Assembly (NCBI GenBank): GCA_011316305.1
Contig: SAUG01000120.1
Coordinates: forward strand, 1-64,000
Length of the DNA stretch: 64,000 nt
Direction of reading: 5' to 3'
From: Rusavskia elegans
Lineage: Eukaryota; Ascomycota; Lecanoromycetes; Teloschistales; Teloschistaceae
The translations under genes were made by a program, and so were the position numbers. A model generated the notes under the pieces. That model saw only the letters and a program-made list of their open reading frames with translations. It made no database searches and was not told the DNA's origin. How positions within the stretch are numbered: position 1 is the stretch's first letter; each line of letters begins with the position of its first letter. Of the stretch, positions 12,667 to 24,828 are shown one piece after another.

Positions 12667-15626
12667 ACTAACAGGATATAATCCGGTACTTTTTTTAATA
12701 ATCTAATATAGAATTTTAGAAAAATTCCTATTATAGAAAATTTTAGATATACTATTATCCCCCGAATATTAGAAATTTTAAAAGCTCCTATATATAGTTT
12801 ATCCAGTTTCTTATCTATTAAGTTCTTTATTAAAAGTAAAACCTTATCCCCTTTTTTAATATTATAATATTTTCTTATTTTATCTAGCTTCTATTTAACT
12901 TTTTTTTTTACTATTTAAATTTTTATTTTTATTTTATTCTAGTTATTTTTTATTCTATTAATAAAGGACTATACCGCTAGGTTTTTTATATTTAAATATA
13001 TTTCTTTTTAAATACTTTTACTATAGAGTAGTTTATCCGGCGTTATTTAAATATCTTTATTATATAATAAATTAATTACTATCTAGGCTATCGGAAAAAG
13101 TTAGATCTAATTTTCCCTTTTATCTAAATAATAGATTCTTAGGTAAATTTCTAATATTTAATTTATTCTTTCTATTTATCTATCCGTCTATAGATAGAAT
13201 AATATTAATATTATTTATTCCGCGTCTATAGTTTATATTAAGCCTTTTATAAAGTTTAAAATAAATAATTTATTTCTATTTAAGATAATCTTTTCCGAAA
13301 TTCTATTTTTATAGAATACTACTTATAGTAATAGGAAAGCTAACTATTTTACTATTATAGTTATTTTATATAGTATAAATCTTACGTACTTTATAAATCT
13401 ATTAATAAATATTACTATTATATTATATAAAACTTATATATATAAATCGACTGATTTTAGTAACCCTATAATAAAGTCTAATATAATTTATTAGTATAGT
13501 ATATTTAATATCTATATCGGCTAATATTTTTCTACCGGCTTCTAGCGGCTTTTCTTTATTATTATATAATTTAGGTAATTTTAGATAAATTCTTCGATAT
13601 ATTTTTTAAATACTAGTATATTAGTTTTTTTTTTAAATTCTTTTAATATTTTAGTAATATTTTAATATCTAGCTATCTTTAAATTATATATTTATTTAAT
13701 TATATTATTAATTTCTTCTAAAGCTTTTACTTTTTTAAAGATATTTCTAACTTTTTTTAATAAAGGTTTAGATATTTTTTTAGTAGTTTTATAATCTACT
13801 CTTCGGTTTAAGATATCTATAACTATATTATCGGTACCTTTAATATACCTAATTTTAAAATTATAATAGATTATTTTTTCTATCTAATTTATTTATTATT
13901 AATTTAGTTTTTTATTTACTAGTAGTAATAGTAGGTTCTTATAATCTATATATACTACTACTTTATATTTAGTTCTACTTATATAAATTTTCCAGTATAC
14001 GAAGTTTATTATAATTTCTAGTATTTCTTTATTTATTATTATATAATTAATTTCTACTAGAATTAATTTTTTTAAATAATATCTAAATAGTTTTCTATTT
14101 TAGAAAATATATAATTCTATTATCTAGTCCGAAGTATTTATATAGAAGATAATCTATTTTTTGAGATTAAAAATTACTAAAGTTTCTTTAGATACGAAAT
14201 TCTATTTAATTTTTTTAAATATTTTATTTTAGGTACGTATCTATTAATAGAGTATATTATTTTAAAATAAATTAGTAAATAGGATAGTTTTTTTTATATA
14301 ATCTCCTATTATATTCTAATAGAATTTTATAAATTTTAAAAAACTTTTAATATTTTTTTTATTTTTTAGTACTAGCTATTCCTATATTATCTATAATTTA
14401 TTCGCTTCTATAATAATATTTCCTAGTTTTATTATATATCTAAAAAACGTAACTTTTTATTTATAGAATTTTAATTTTTTTTTTTTAATTTTAAAATTAT
14501 ATTTTCTAAACTTTTATAATACCTAATAAATATATTATATATATTCTTTTTTTATTTCTAAAAAAATTAGTATATTATCTATATAAACTATAATAAAAAT
14601 ATTAAGATAGTTATATAATATTTTATTAACTACGTACTATAGGGTCGCCGGTACGTTTATTAATCTAAAAGATATAACTAAATATTTAAAAAGTTCGTAT
14701 TTAGTTCTAAACGTAGTTTTCTATTTATTTTCTATTTTAATCTATAATAGATTAAATATATTTTTTAGATTAATTTTTATATAAAATTTAGTCTTTCCGA
14801 TTTTATTTTTTAAATCTACTAGAAGTAGGAGTAGATATTTATCCTTCTATATTACTACGTTAAGTTTTCTAAAATCGATATTAAGTTAAAAATTATTATT
14901 TTTCTTCGAAAGAAATATAATTAGCTATCCTATTTTTAATTTAGAATACTATATATATTCTCTTTTAAAATTATAATTAATATATTATCTTAATACTTTC
15001 GATTATTTATTATTTAATCTATAGATTAGCTTTATTTTTGGCTTTTTTAGCACTATTATAATAATTTTATAGTCGTTCTAGATATAAACTAGTAAAGGTA
15101 ACTTTTTTTCTAGTTCCTTTAATATATTCTAGAATTTTTTAAAAAGTTATAGAATTTTATTTATAGTAGCTAATTTTCCTTTAATCTACTATTTCCGAGT
15201 AAAAATTTTATATACTTTCTATATCTCGGCTATCTTTTTAGATATATTAAAAAAATAATTTCCTATTTTTATTTATATTATTTTTTAAACGATTTCTAGA
15301 TTCTATAATATAAACTATAGAATATCTAGATAGATATCCCTTTATATTTTTATAATATTAAAAATAATTCTTTTTTTATATTTATTAATTCGTATCTATA
15401 AGGGTTTAGTCTAATATTTAATTCTAATATACTCTATTTTATTAATAGTTTCTATAAAATAAAATTCCGTTTTCCTAATTAAAGGGATATTAAACGTTTA
15501 TATATATTTTTCTAATATAATATTCTAAATAGTTCCTAAATTAACTAAGATTTCTATAGATTATTTAAATAATATTAGTTAAATAAAAATTCGATTTTTA
15601 TCTATTTTCCGGAATTATTAAAATAT
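12667..15626 (-). mobile_element. Ty3/gypsy internal region, copy B, RIP-inactivated
   Basis: Collinear with 5950-8350 plus 11702-12260, here uninterrupted. On the minus strand the RT box at 14562-14597 reads FIIVYIDNILIF: only the second catalytic Asp is changed, so copy B is slightly less eroded at this site than copy A. The ~2.96-kb interior is short for a complete gypsy element, so part of gag-pol is probably missing. Confidence 0.75.
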
Positions 15627-16032
15627 AATATTTCTATATATTAGAAGGTATTATATTCGAGTCTAGCTATAGCCGTAAATATAGTCCGAGCTACTAAATA
15701 GTAAAGGATATCTAGTATAAATTATTATAATTAATCCTATATAGCCGTAGAAGTATAGTTATAATATTATAAAGTATTTTTATTATAAAGTAATTAAAAA
15801 GAGAATAGTAGAGATATATTTTATAATTATATTAATAACTAATAAGAGAAACTATTTATAGAAGTAATAAGCGATATATATAGTAAAAGTAGCTATAAAG
15901 GCCGACGGGTAGCTGTCTACTAAAAGTTCTATTAGAAAGGGCGGCTATATTAACTATAGGCGGCTATAGATAATTAAGCTTGCTTATTTAACTAATTCCT
16001 CTATAGAACCTCTGTAGAGTCGCGGACGTAAC
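15627..16032. repeat. LTR-like repeat, copy 6 (right LTR of gypsy copy B)
   Basis: Same ~406-bp unit and orientation, ending GCGGACGTAAC. For a minus-strand element this is the 5' LTR. Confidence 0.7.
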
Positions 16033-16082
16033 AAAATATCCCGTATATAGAAAAGCTAAATAGAAAGTAAAATAGGAAAACT

Positions 16083-16492
16083 ATATTATATCTATAATCC
16101 TATAGAAATATTCTAGAAAATTAATTAGTTAAACGAAACTAATTATCTAGAACCGTTTATAGCTACTATAATCGATTTTTCTAATAGAAACTTTTAGCGG
16201 ATAGCTATCTAGCGGTATTATCGGCTACTTTTACTATATATATTATTCTTTACTTCTATTAAATAACTTTTTTCGTTAGTTATTAATATAATTATTAAAT
16301 ACCTTTAGTTTTTTTCTTTTTAATTATTTCTATAATAAAAATACTTTATAATATCGCGATTATATTTTTATAGCTATATAAAATTAGTCGCGATAATCTA
16401 TACTAGAACTGCTTTACTATTTAGTAACTCGGACTACGTCTACGATTATAGCTAGGTTCGAACGTAACGTCTTTTAATATATAGAGACGTTA
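16083..16492. repeat. LTR-like repeat, copy 7, inverted
   Basis: Reverse complement of the same unit, recognisable at its right end where the AGACGTTAT terminus and the tract matching the first ~100 bases of the other copies appear inverted. It is 50 bp from copy 6, making a head-to-head pair. Confidence 0.6.
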
Positions 16493-18120
16493 TAAATAGA
16501 TTATTTATTATTAGATAAAAATAATAATTAAAGTTATATATTTTATTAAAAATATTTTATTTAAACTATTAATAACGATATTAGATTAGAGAAAATATTA
16601 GAAATGGATATTTTTATATTAGATAGCTTTATTTATATTTAATATATTTTTCTAATATATTATTATATTTTATTTCTATTCTATTTATTTAATATTTATC
16701 GTTTTTTCTATATTTTCCGTAAAAATTTTAATATATAAATCGTTTTTATATTATAATATTATATATAGAATAGTATTTAATATAGTATATATTACTTTAT
16801 TATTTTACTATAAATTCTTTTTTCGACTTTATAGTCTATTTTTAAATTTCTAGTAATTTATTCTAATATAGCCTCTATTTCTATATCTATACTTTTCCAG
16901 AAATCTATTTTTTAAAATTTTTTAAAATATTTATATATTATAATATAGTCCGTATTTTATTTTTTAAATAATTTATTTTCGATATTAGATTATTTTTCAT
17001 CGTTTTTATAATTTATAACTAATTTAGATTTTATAAATAGTAACTATAATTTAAATAATATAAATAGTATATTAAATAATATAGTAAAATATTATAATTA
17101 GTAGTTAAAGAATTATCTAAAGACTTTATATATTATAGTAATAGAAAACGTTAGAAATTTATAAAAATATATAGATTCGTTTAGAATTTCAACCTTCTAG
17201 TTATAGTATAGCCGATAATTATTTAAATAATTTCATTTTATTTCTAATTTTCTATTTTTTAGTAATTAACTACTATAATAAAGTATTTTAATACTATATA
17301 CTATACTATATTATATTATATTCTATTATTCGTTTTTTATTTATTTTATCTATTATAGCGTGATATATAATATATAAAAATCTTAAAAGAAATAATATAT
17401 TAAAATAATATATTTAATCGTATAATAATATTAAAACTATTTTAAATAAAAGTTTAATTCCGTTCTATAAAAATATAGCGAAGATTCGAAGAAATAAAAT
17501 CAAAAAAAATAAAAAAAAAATTAAAAAAAAATATTTATAGTACTATAGTACCGATAATATTCTAGAATAATATATTAATAAATAGTCTAGCTAATAATCT
17601 ATTAAAACAAATATAAATAGAAATCTAGAATTATTATTTTTTAAAAAATCTATAGATACTAGAAAGGTTTTAAACTTTTTATTTCTAAAATATCTTTTAT
17701 TAAATTATATCGCGAAATTTTTACCGATATCGCTACTACATTTATTTTTTATAGATTATTAATTGACTATAAACTAAATTAAATATATTACTATTTAATA
17801 TAAAAAATATTTAGTTTACTAAAAAATTTATATAAAATTTAGAAATATAACCGAAAATATAATAATAGCTAGTTAGAAATAAATTTTAAAAAATTAAAAA
17901 TTCTAGAAAAAAAATATATATCTATAGAATTATTTAAAAAAAGATAATACTATTTATATAATACCGATATATAAACTAGTATTAAATAGAATATATTACT
18001 ATTTTATATAATCTATAATTACTTTTATATTCGACTATCTAATATAATTATAAATCGGATCGAATTAGATTTTTATTAGTTTCTATTTTATAATCTAATC
18101 CGATTTCCGGTTTTAATATT

Positions 18121-18199
18121 AGAAACCGATTTGAACCGTTTAGGAGGTCGGGTTTCCGAAGTACCGATAGAAATCTATATCGAAATAGCCAGTCTAGAT
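18121..18199. mobile_element. hAT-like right terminus at the edge of the RIP block
   Basis: A GGTCGGGTTTCCGAA subterminal word followed by AGCCAGTCTAGATA at 18186-18199 matches the right TIR near 4661-4673. A corresponding left end was not located, so this is a terminus only. It lies about 100 bp inside the RIP boundary. Confidence 0.35.
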
Positions 18200-18300
18200 A
18201 GAATAGATAGCTAAATAGTAATTAAATACGCCGGATAGTTAAATTCTATTTAATAAACGTAGAACTTTATAATAATCTTTAGAGAGTATTTTAGTAATTT

Positions 18301-19806
18301 TTATAGAGTGCTTTAGTGATTATATGGAGTGCGCGGATCAAAACCCTAGTCAAACGGCACTTGACTGGTGCGAGGGAGGTAAAGGCGGAGAGAGTCACGG
18401 CTTTGCTAGAGGATCAAAGGAAGCTGGGCTTGGACCGTAAGATGCGTAGCCTATCTACCTGTCATGCTTGATGTTGAGGTTTTCAGGGGGGAGTAGCAAG
18501 CATGAATCGGCAGAATGCTCATCTTGTACTTCGGCAACCTCATGATTCGGACTTTCTCAGCCCGGGTATCCTCGATACTCATTCCATTGATGTTGTTTGT
18601 CAGAGCGTCGGTGCCTCCTGTAAGACTGCGTTGGTCGGCCTGTGCCTTTTGAAAAAGAAGAACGAGATGCTGAAGGATTTGGGCTTGGGCCATAATTGCC
18701 CTTGGTTTTGATGGCCGGGAACTCGAGAAGGATAAGTTTGGCGTTCATCTCGCATGCCAGAAAAGTCTATTTGTAATTAAGGTGTCAGACTAGGGCCATA
18801 GGCTCAACGAACCATGTGATACTTACGTGCATTCTCTAGCATCTTGAGAGCCATAGATGTATCAATATTACGGGATAAGGAAAGGGTCTCGCAGCGAGCA
18901 GAAACTTGTGTGCGCGAAGCCTATTACTTCGTAAGCGGAGATCCATTTGTCAGTGACCTTTGAAGCTAGGCAGTCACCTGGCTTAGCGGAGAAATCGTGT
19001 CCAGCCACCAATTGCAGCCTTGCTATCGGTCTCATACTTTACAATAAGTATGATGGGGTAGTAGTGATTTTGAGAGAGTGCTATAAGTGTACCTCGAAAT
19101 AACTTCCAGTTCGATGGCAGTTGCCTCGGGTGAGAGGGGCCCGTCGAAGCTAATCTCGTAGCTACCCCAGACTCTACTGATACAACACAAAATGCCCTGG
19201 ATACTATTAGTAGTTCGGTTCCGCAATCGAATAGCATCACTCGACCATTGCCGCTCAAATCCTCCAAACCACTACTATCTAGCGGAGTTCAAACTCTATC
19301 TAGGAGATTTAAGTCCATCAAAAGCTTGACGCCTAATATTGAAATCACAGATCTTAATCGGTCCAATCCATTACTACTCAGCGGTTACTTCTAAAGCCGC
19401 AAAGATCTAGTATAATCTCTCATTGTACAATAAGAAGATCTCTCGGATTCCTGGAGATTCTCATATATAGCAATTGTACGTTTACCAATCTGTGACTAGA
19501 CTTTTGAGAACACTCACTTAGTGGTTCTCGGATGCATTAGACTTTGTGGCCAAAGCGTCGTGGTCTGAATTTTGGTAGAGCTATGGAGAATTACGATACC
19601 TTATCGATGTATCGAAGCTGTGGAAAGACACATTGACAGATAATGGAGGCAAAGGGAGGCTGACTGACGACTATATCCGATCATCATTAGATGTCGAGAT
19701 AAGTGTATTACAGACATAGAGAAGTGTACAGTTGGGCAACCTGCAATTCGCAAAGACCACATGTTGTTTCGAATAAGTTACAGAGATATTAAGGCCTATG
19801 CCTTGT
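18301..19806. other. Stretch without a supported gene
   Basis: About 1.5 kb of normal composition between the RIP block and the first convincing gene. Minus-strand frames of up to 94 codons occur near 18,451-18,750 and 18,983-19,267, and a good donor (ACGTAAGT, minus strand) lies near 18,825. They could be exons of a degraded minus-strand gene, but no family motif is visible and I could not join them. Confidence 0.5.
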
Positions 19807-20803
19807 TTACCAATTTGGTTTTGCCCATCTACGGGCCAAATTCCAAAAGAAATACTGCCCGTCCGACCATGTTGCCGTTTTCTTATATTCTTCTTTGTAT
19901 GCTGCACTTTCCAAATCAATGATGTAACTGCCGAGTTATATATGTCAGTCAATTTTTTCCTTAGCATCTTGCTAACAACCTCAGAGGCAATCTCACCACT
20001 TCTGGGACGCCGCATCCCACATCAGATTCTCCAATTTGGCATCACCATGCAAAACACCAAGGCTTCTGAGCTCCCTGCTAAGTCATAAGTATAGGAAAGG
20101 ACGTGATCGGACTGGACTAACATGTAAGACTCTTGAAACCTAGCACGGACTTCTGCACGGTTCTGACTGGGAAAGAAGTTTTCGTTCCAGAAGGTATTAA
20201 TGTCCAGTGGCTCAGCTTGCAATTTGGCCATGAGAATATAAACGATGTAACCTCCCGGCATCCACCACTTCTTGCTTCGACCCCATGCCGCTTCGAATCT
20301 GGGCTTGCCATGCGAATTTAGCACTGAATCATCTTGAACATCGATTTTATAACCAAGGAGCCTTGGTGTGGCAGAGCAGTTGGTAGCAGTAAGTATCTGA
20401 AGGACCTTAATCTCGTTTTTGGTAGCGTAATTGAGTCGCAATCCAGAAGCATCATTAGCTCGCTCTCGAGGATCGTTCTTTGGAGGCAGATTATGGGGTA
20501 CTCTGTCATTGATCGTGAGCTGTAGTCTCAAAGTCAAAGAGCTCTTGGAATTAAGTACTCAACGCGGACTTTCATAATAGCCACTGTACCAACGTTAAGT
20601 CCTCGGATTTGTACACATTCGTAAACGGCGTGAGCTTCGTCCGGCTGCCAACTCGCATTACGCTTTCGCTCGTCCTCGTCCGAGCCTTCCCAAGCCTTTT
20701 CGGAGATTTTGTTGATCAGCTGCCATTCTACGTAGTTGGGGAACGCAATGACACGACGATCAAGAGAGTCTTCGAGCAAGTGCAGCCTAGGCAGTCCACT
20801 CAT
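19807..20803 (-). CDS. Kinase-like (APH/choline-kinase fold) protein
   Basis: Four exons (20803-20559, 20502-20122, 20077-19997, 19927-19807) join into 275 residues. Introns are 56, 44 and 69 nt with GT-AG ends; frame continuity at each junction fixes them. After splicing, a phosphotransferase core is readable: PGGYIVYILMAKL (hinge-like), then LGVLHGDAKLENLMWD (catalytic loop with the Asp and metal-binding Asn), then KCYIIDLESA, standing in for the DFE/DFG position. The protein is short for a kinase and resembles the small protein-kinase-like proteins common in fungal accessory regions; substrate unknown. Apparent stops and frameshifts in the unspliced sequence all fall in the introns. Confidence 0.75.
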
Positions 20804-21043
20804 GGTGTGTAGATGAGAACTAATTCAGCGATGAGAGATAGCGTGCATTCCATGGAGGATTCCAATGTGGGGAAAAGTTGTGAAAAGTGGGAGTACACAA
20901 CCCGGCAGCTTACTCAGCAGGAGCGGAACAGTTCCGCCATCCCTGCCCCTCTATTACGTATTCGGCTAGCGCGGGCGATCCGAGCTTAAGATAACGTGAA
21001 TGCTCCAACATCATGCTTCCTCTGCATTATTCTTCGGCCCGCC

Positions 21044-21338
21044 ATGTCTTCTTGTTCTCCTCTTTCTTCACAATCCGTCTGCATTGAAGACTTCGCTGTA
21101 CGCCAGAGTGTCGAAGATTACGAGAGTTTCAGGTACGTGGCCTCCAACCGTCGACTACCCGCAAGTCGCACCGCGCCAACGCCTTTTTCTACACAGGATC
21201 GTTACCACCGCCACCATTCCCGATATTTCCGCCCTTTCAGAAGCCGAGCGACACGCCCTCTGCGATAAGATAGAGTATAGCTTCCTCTATCATCAACTTG
21301 CAGGACTATGTCTCGCTGACATGACATTCATCATCTAA
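21044..21338 (+). CDS. Small uncharacterised protein, two exons
   Basis: Exons 21044-21132 and 21197-21338 with a 64-nt GT-AG intron give 76 residues, ending in a short mildly hydrophobic tail. No domain recognised. It lies 93 bp upstream of the 379-codon ORF in the same direction and could be its 5' part if a further intron exists; I found no convincing donor for that. Confidence 0.4.
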
Positions 21339-21431
21339 AAGAACGGGGCAAGAAGCAGCACCTATCCTGAACTTACGTGCCATAGATACTAAGCTCCTGT
21401 TTGTGTTCCTCCATAAACCCAATCTTGCTTT

Positions 21432-22571
21432 ATGCTAAACGCATCAAAACACAGGGAGCTCCAGGAACAGTCTCCGATCACATCCCCTCCTGACCACACG
21501 ACAAATGTCGCGCGAGCTCGTGGGTTGGAGGAACGGTCCCGCAAAGCCCTTCTGGACGCCGGCTGCCCCCCTTGCTACTCACCCGACCTTGATTTTCCTC
21601 TGCGCAATGTCCCAGAGAAATATGAGGTTGTTTCGTACTGGCAATCACTCCCCGGAACCGGTCTCGTCGTGCTTACCGCCCAGCTGTCAGATTGGACGAA
21701 TTCCTGCAATTTTCAGAAGAGAAATCGACGGTATTATGTCCCGCGGGGCGAATTCCCTAAGTTTGTAGACAGGGTCCGCGATCGGCGGCGGAGGCACCGA
21801 CTTGAAGGGGATGTGTATCTCTTACCCGACCCGGAACAACAAAGTCGGTTGCAGAACTGGATTGATTTCCAGAACTACCACCTTAATCTCCATGAGGATG
21901 AGGAGAGGATGATAAAGGATGAGAGGGACGAATTGAATGCTGCACGGAAGAGATTAGGAACCTCGAGAGAAACAATGAGCATTTTGGAAGGGAGAGTGAA
22001 GTGTGGTGAAAGCAAGCTGGAAGAGCATCGCAAGATGCAACGTTGGATTGAGCAGCAGCGGATGAAGATGGTCGCTGAGCAAGCCGCATCTGGACACACC
22101 ACTGAAGACCATGACCAGTCGATGAACATGCCCACACCCTCCTCTCCTAGCCGCCTGAAGAAGCAGCAAAAGTCACGTTCGCCTCTCGGTCCAGTCCGGT
22201 CAGCAGTCTCCAAGAAGCCGTCCCTAAAGCAGAGGAGCTTGCGGCCTTCAAAGCGCGACGCCCCACAGCCAGCTGAAAATATGACTGCGGCCATGAAGTC
22301 ACCTCGTCGGAGCAAACGGATAGCAGAGCTGGAGGACCAGTCATCCCGAAATGGGGTAGAAAGCATACCGCTCCGTCGTCCGCAGAGCGTCGCCAGCGCT
22401 AAGGTCGCGCATGCACGCAAGAGCAGGCAACCCATCAGCACTAGCACTAACGTTAACCCGAGATGGCAACCGACGGCCCGGTCCAGACGTCGGAAGACAC
22501 CAGAACAGCGTTCGTCCGGAGTCACGAAGGGACGCGTTGCCCGGGAGAGAAGGAAACCTCAGAGGCGCTGA
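21432..22571 (+). CDS. Uncharacterised basic coiled-coil protein
   Basis: A single uninterrupted frame of 379 codons. Residues ~1-130 hold aromatic-rich sequence; ~150-215 form a charged stretch rich in E, K, R and M typical of a coiled coil; from ~225 to the end the chain is disordered, rich in S, P, K and R, with a RRSKRIA-type basic cluster that could act in nuclear localisation or nucleic-acid binding. pI should be very high. I do not recognise the family. The antisense frame of similar length is a shadow of the biased C-terminus. Confidence 0.6.
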   Translation: MLNASKHRELQEQSPITSPPDHTTNVARARGLEERSRKALLDAGCPPCYSPDLDFPLRNVPEKYEVVSYWQSLPGTGLVVLTAQLSDWTNSCNFQKRNRRYYVPRGEFPKFVDRVRDRRRRHRLEGDVYLLPDPEQQSRLQNWIDFQNYHLNLHEDEERMIKDERDELNAARKRLGTSRETMSILEGRVKCGESKLEEHRKMQRWIEQQRMKMVAEQAASGHTTEDHDQSMNMPTPSSPSRLKKQQKSRSPLGPVRSAVSKKPSLKQRSLRPSKRDAPQPAENMTAAMKSPRRSKRIAELEDQSSRNGVESIPLRRPQSVASAKVAHARKSRQPISTSTNVNPRWQPTARSRRRKTPEQRSSGVTKGRVARERRKPQRR

Positions 22572-22884
22572 TTTTGACCCCTCCAGCCCCTCCAGGTAGC
22601 CCTGTGAATGAAAACAGAGTTACAGTGCCTCCTGTTCTATTACTGGGCCACGTTCCCTTTGACGTCGATCGGTTCTGTCACCAGCGGACTTAAGATTCGT
22701 CCGTGCTAGAGTCAAACTTCGTTGATCGCACTTGACAAAAGCACCACTCCCACGAAGTAGATGGTATACAGCAGGAGGTCTTTTGCATTACTTATACCAC
22801 GTACTTGACGATGCGTGATACAAGTAACTATTGTTTATCCGCTCTTCACGCTATGAGCAATTTACACGTTGGGCCTCCCTGAAA

Positions 22885-23706
22885 TCGTCCCGACCTTCCA
22901 CAATGTCTTTCTGGCGCTTATCCTGCTTTCGATGTTGCTCCAGACATTGACAGCTACGATGAAGTTGAAATTGCTCAGGACTTATATGCGCTGAAGCTTG
23001 TAAGCGGTGCCTCCGGATTCTTTCCACGTCAGATGCTGATATATTCTATCGCGGGAGTTCAAGTTCTATGATGACGAGTTAGATGTGGACGATCTCTCCG
23101 AGTCTGAACTCGATTATATAGGGCTCGAAACACTGCACGCTCAATGCAATCCCTTCTATAGCGAATGCCGTACGTATGGAAGGCTCGTTGAATCGAAGTT
23201 AACCGGGGTCGTCGCTGTCCGTTGCTATGGCTATACAACCATTCATTATGAGGAAGTCTTCCAGCTTGGGCAGAGATTTCAACTTCGAAGATCTAGAGGG
23301 AGAGGCACGGCCTCGTCACTATATCTCTCCTGAAAAACAGTTTTACCGAGCGATCATCAAGAACCTGGTTCAAGATAAAGCCCTGACACTCACCCCTAAG
23401 AAAGTCAAAAAGATGCGGTCTGATCTGATGACGATGCGAGAACAAGGAATCCACCCTACGGACATCAAATCCGGCAACTATGTGGGCGGCCTTCTAGTCG
23501 AATTTGGCACCGCTATTACAGAACCACATTTCACGTTCGACATCTGTCCAGATTGGCAGAATCAGCTCACTAGGAACACCGACTTGGTCGAATTTGACGA
23601 AATGATCGAAGACGCAAGAGTAAAGACATGGGTCAAAGCATGGAACAAAGAATATGTGGAACGGCTTCGGCCAAGGGAGAAAGTCAGAAAGAGTTATCCC
23701 GAGTGA
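22885..23706 (+). pseudogene. FTA2-like (Sim4 kinetochore subunit family) relic
   Basis: Three frames must be combined. An N-terminal piece (DIDSYDEVE, then DLYALKLVSGASG) breaks near 23,020-23,050. It resumes as FKFYDDELDVDDLSESELDY and CNPFYSECRTYGRLVESKL, then shifts frame between 23,247 and 23,290 into EKQFYRAIIKNLV, GIHPTDIKSGNYVGGLLVEF and ITEPHFTFDI to a stop at 23,706. These words match the fungal FTA2-like family (kinase-like fold) as I remember it. No GT-AG intron fits either break, so I call it broken. Many fungi carry dispersed FTA2-like paralogues, so this need not be the kinetochore gene itself. Confidence 0.65.
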
Positions 23707-24828
23707 ATGTTGGCACGACCTCGTCCAACCTCAGGAGTTCAGTAGTGAGAAAGTCTCTTTTTGCAGTTGGAAAGTACCATGAATTTTATGTAGTATTATA
23801 CCGTATGCTCGCACCCAGATATGTTCAAGTATGTCGGCGTTGAAAAGTTACTGGATAGACGCAGTTTTTATAATGCATGTGACTTTCAGGTGCGTCGAAC
23901 GCAATAAGTTATAAAATATTCGAACCCAAATTTATATCCTAATCCTAGGCGGCCCTTTCTACCATCCCCCTCGACATCTCTTTTAAAATTCTATGCTCGC
24001 CACCAGAATTGACGCCAGGGGACTTGGCGGTGAGTCTGCACATACCGTAGGGGCCCTTGAGAGGATATATCGATTGAATATCGCATGGGTGTAAAAGTTA
24101 AGGTAGAGCCGTTCGGCAGCGGCTATGGTAGTACTGCTAACAAAGAAGCTATGGTTTTCAGCCGCAGCTGGATGAGGGCATGTGAGTCGATGGCGGTGTA
24201 AGCGCTCGAACTCCAAGCAACTAAACTTAGCTGAAAGAAATTCTTTTCTCATGTACAGCCCATACACTTCGCCTGAGAACGCCACGGACTCTTTCACATT
24301 TCGTTGCTGGATGACATATCAGACCAAGTAACTTAGCTGCTGTTAAACTCGCTAGAGCGAATTCCTATCGAGATTGAATTACTATATCATCTATCGACAA
24401 GGTAAAGCGAGTAGTAAACTAGACGTACTAATACGTTCGGTTCGCCTTCACTCAATATATGAAAACCGCCGAATCTACGTGATATAGGCAAAGCTCGATC
24501 AATTCGGCCCAACACAAGTTAACTACCTGCTTAGATCATTCGTTGACCCTCCCCAGTCGCAATATTCTTAACAGCCAGCAAGTGCGATCGACCCTTCGCT
24601 GTACTCAGACCCATCAGAACAGACGCTGCGGTTGCGAAACCTTTGGATGATGAATGCCTGAACGCCTGAGATGCTAGCTGCAAAGACAATCCCGATGCAG
24701 ACGCTAGGTACATGCCGCGATAAGATCGATTCGCCAGGAATCGCGTATGCTGAAGCTCAAAGACGAATGCTCCATTACTGTTGGATAGCCAAAGGGCCGC
24801 CGAACACTTCAAGTGAACCGATGTTCCA
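23707..24828. other. Stretch without a supported gene
   Basis: About 1.1 kb between the FTA2-like relic and the 3' end of the membrane-protein gene. Short frames exist on both strands, including a minus-strand one at 24,531-24,944 overlapping the end of the next gene that might be an alternative 3' exon of it, but no motif supports any of them. Confidence 0.5.

Larger units (their letters stand above)
64..18300. other. RIP-degraded AT-rich subtelomeric block
   Basis: About 18.2 kb with no open reading frame worth calling. The dinucleotides CA and TG are almost absent (none in the first 115 bases after the telomere) while TA is in large excess and CG persists. C-to-T change at CpA is the signature of repeat-induced point mutation, not of methyl-CpG deamination. 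The block is built of repeated mobile-element sequence, listed separately. Small GC-richer islands near 2.5-2.8 kb, 3.6-3.8 kb and 4.35-4.67 kb survive. The edge is sharp: TG and CA return within a few tens of bases after about 18,300. Confidence 0.9.

Noticed and set aside
20022..20537. Frameshifted kinase-like pseudogene
   Set aside because: Three short introns restore a continuous 275-residue frame containing the HGDAKLENLMWD loop.
21875..22525. 216-codon minus-strand frame
   Set aside because: It mirrors the Ser/Arg-rich C-terminus of the plus-strand 379-codon ORF, and its Leu/Ser/Cys-rich translation has no motif.
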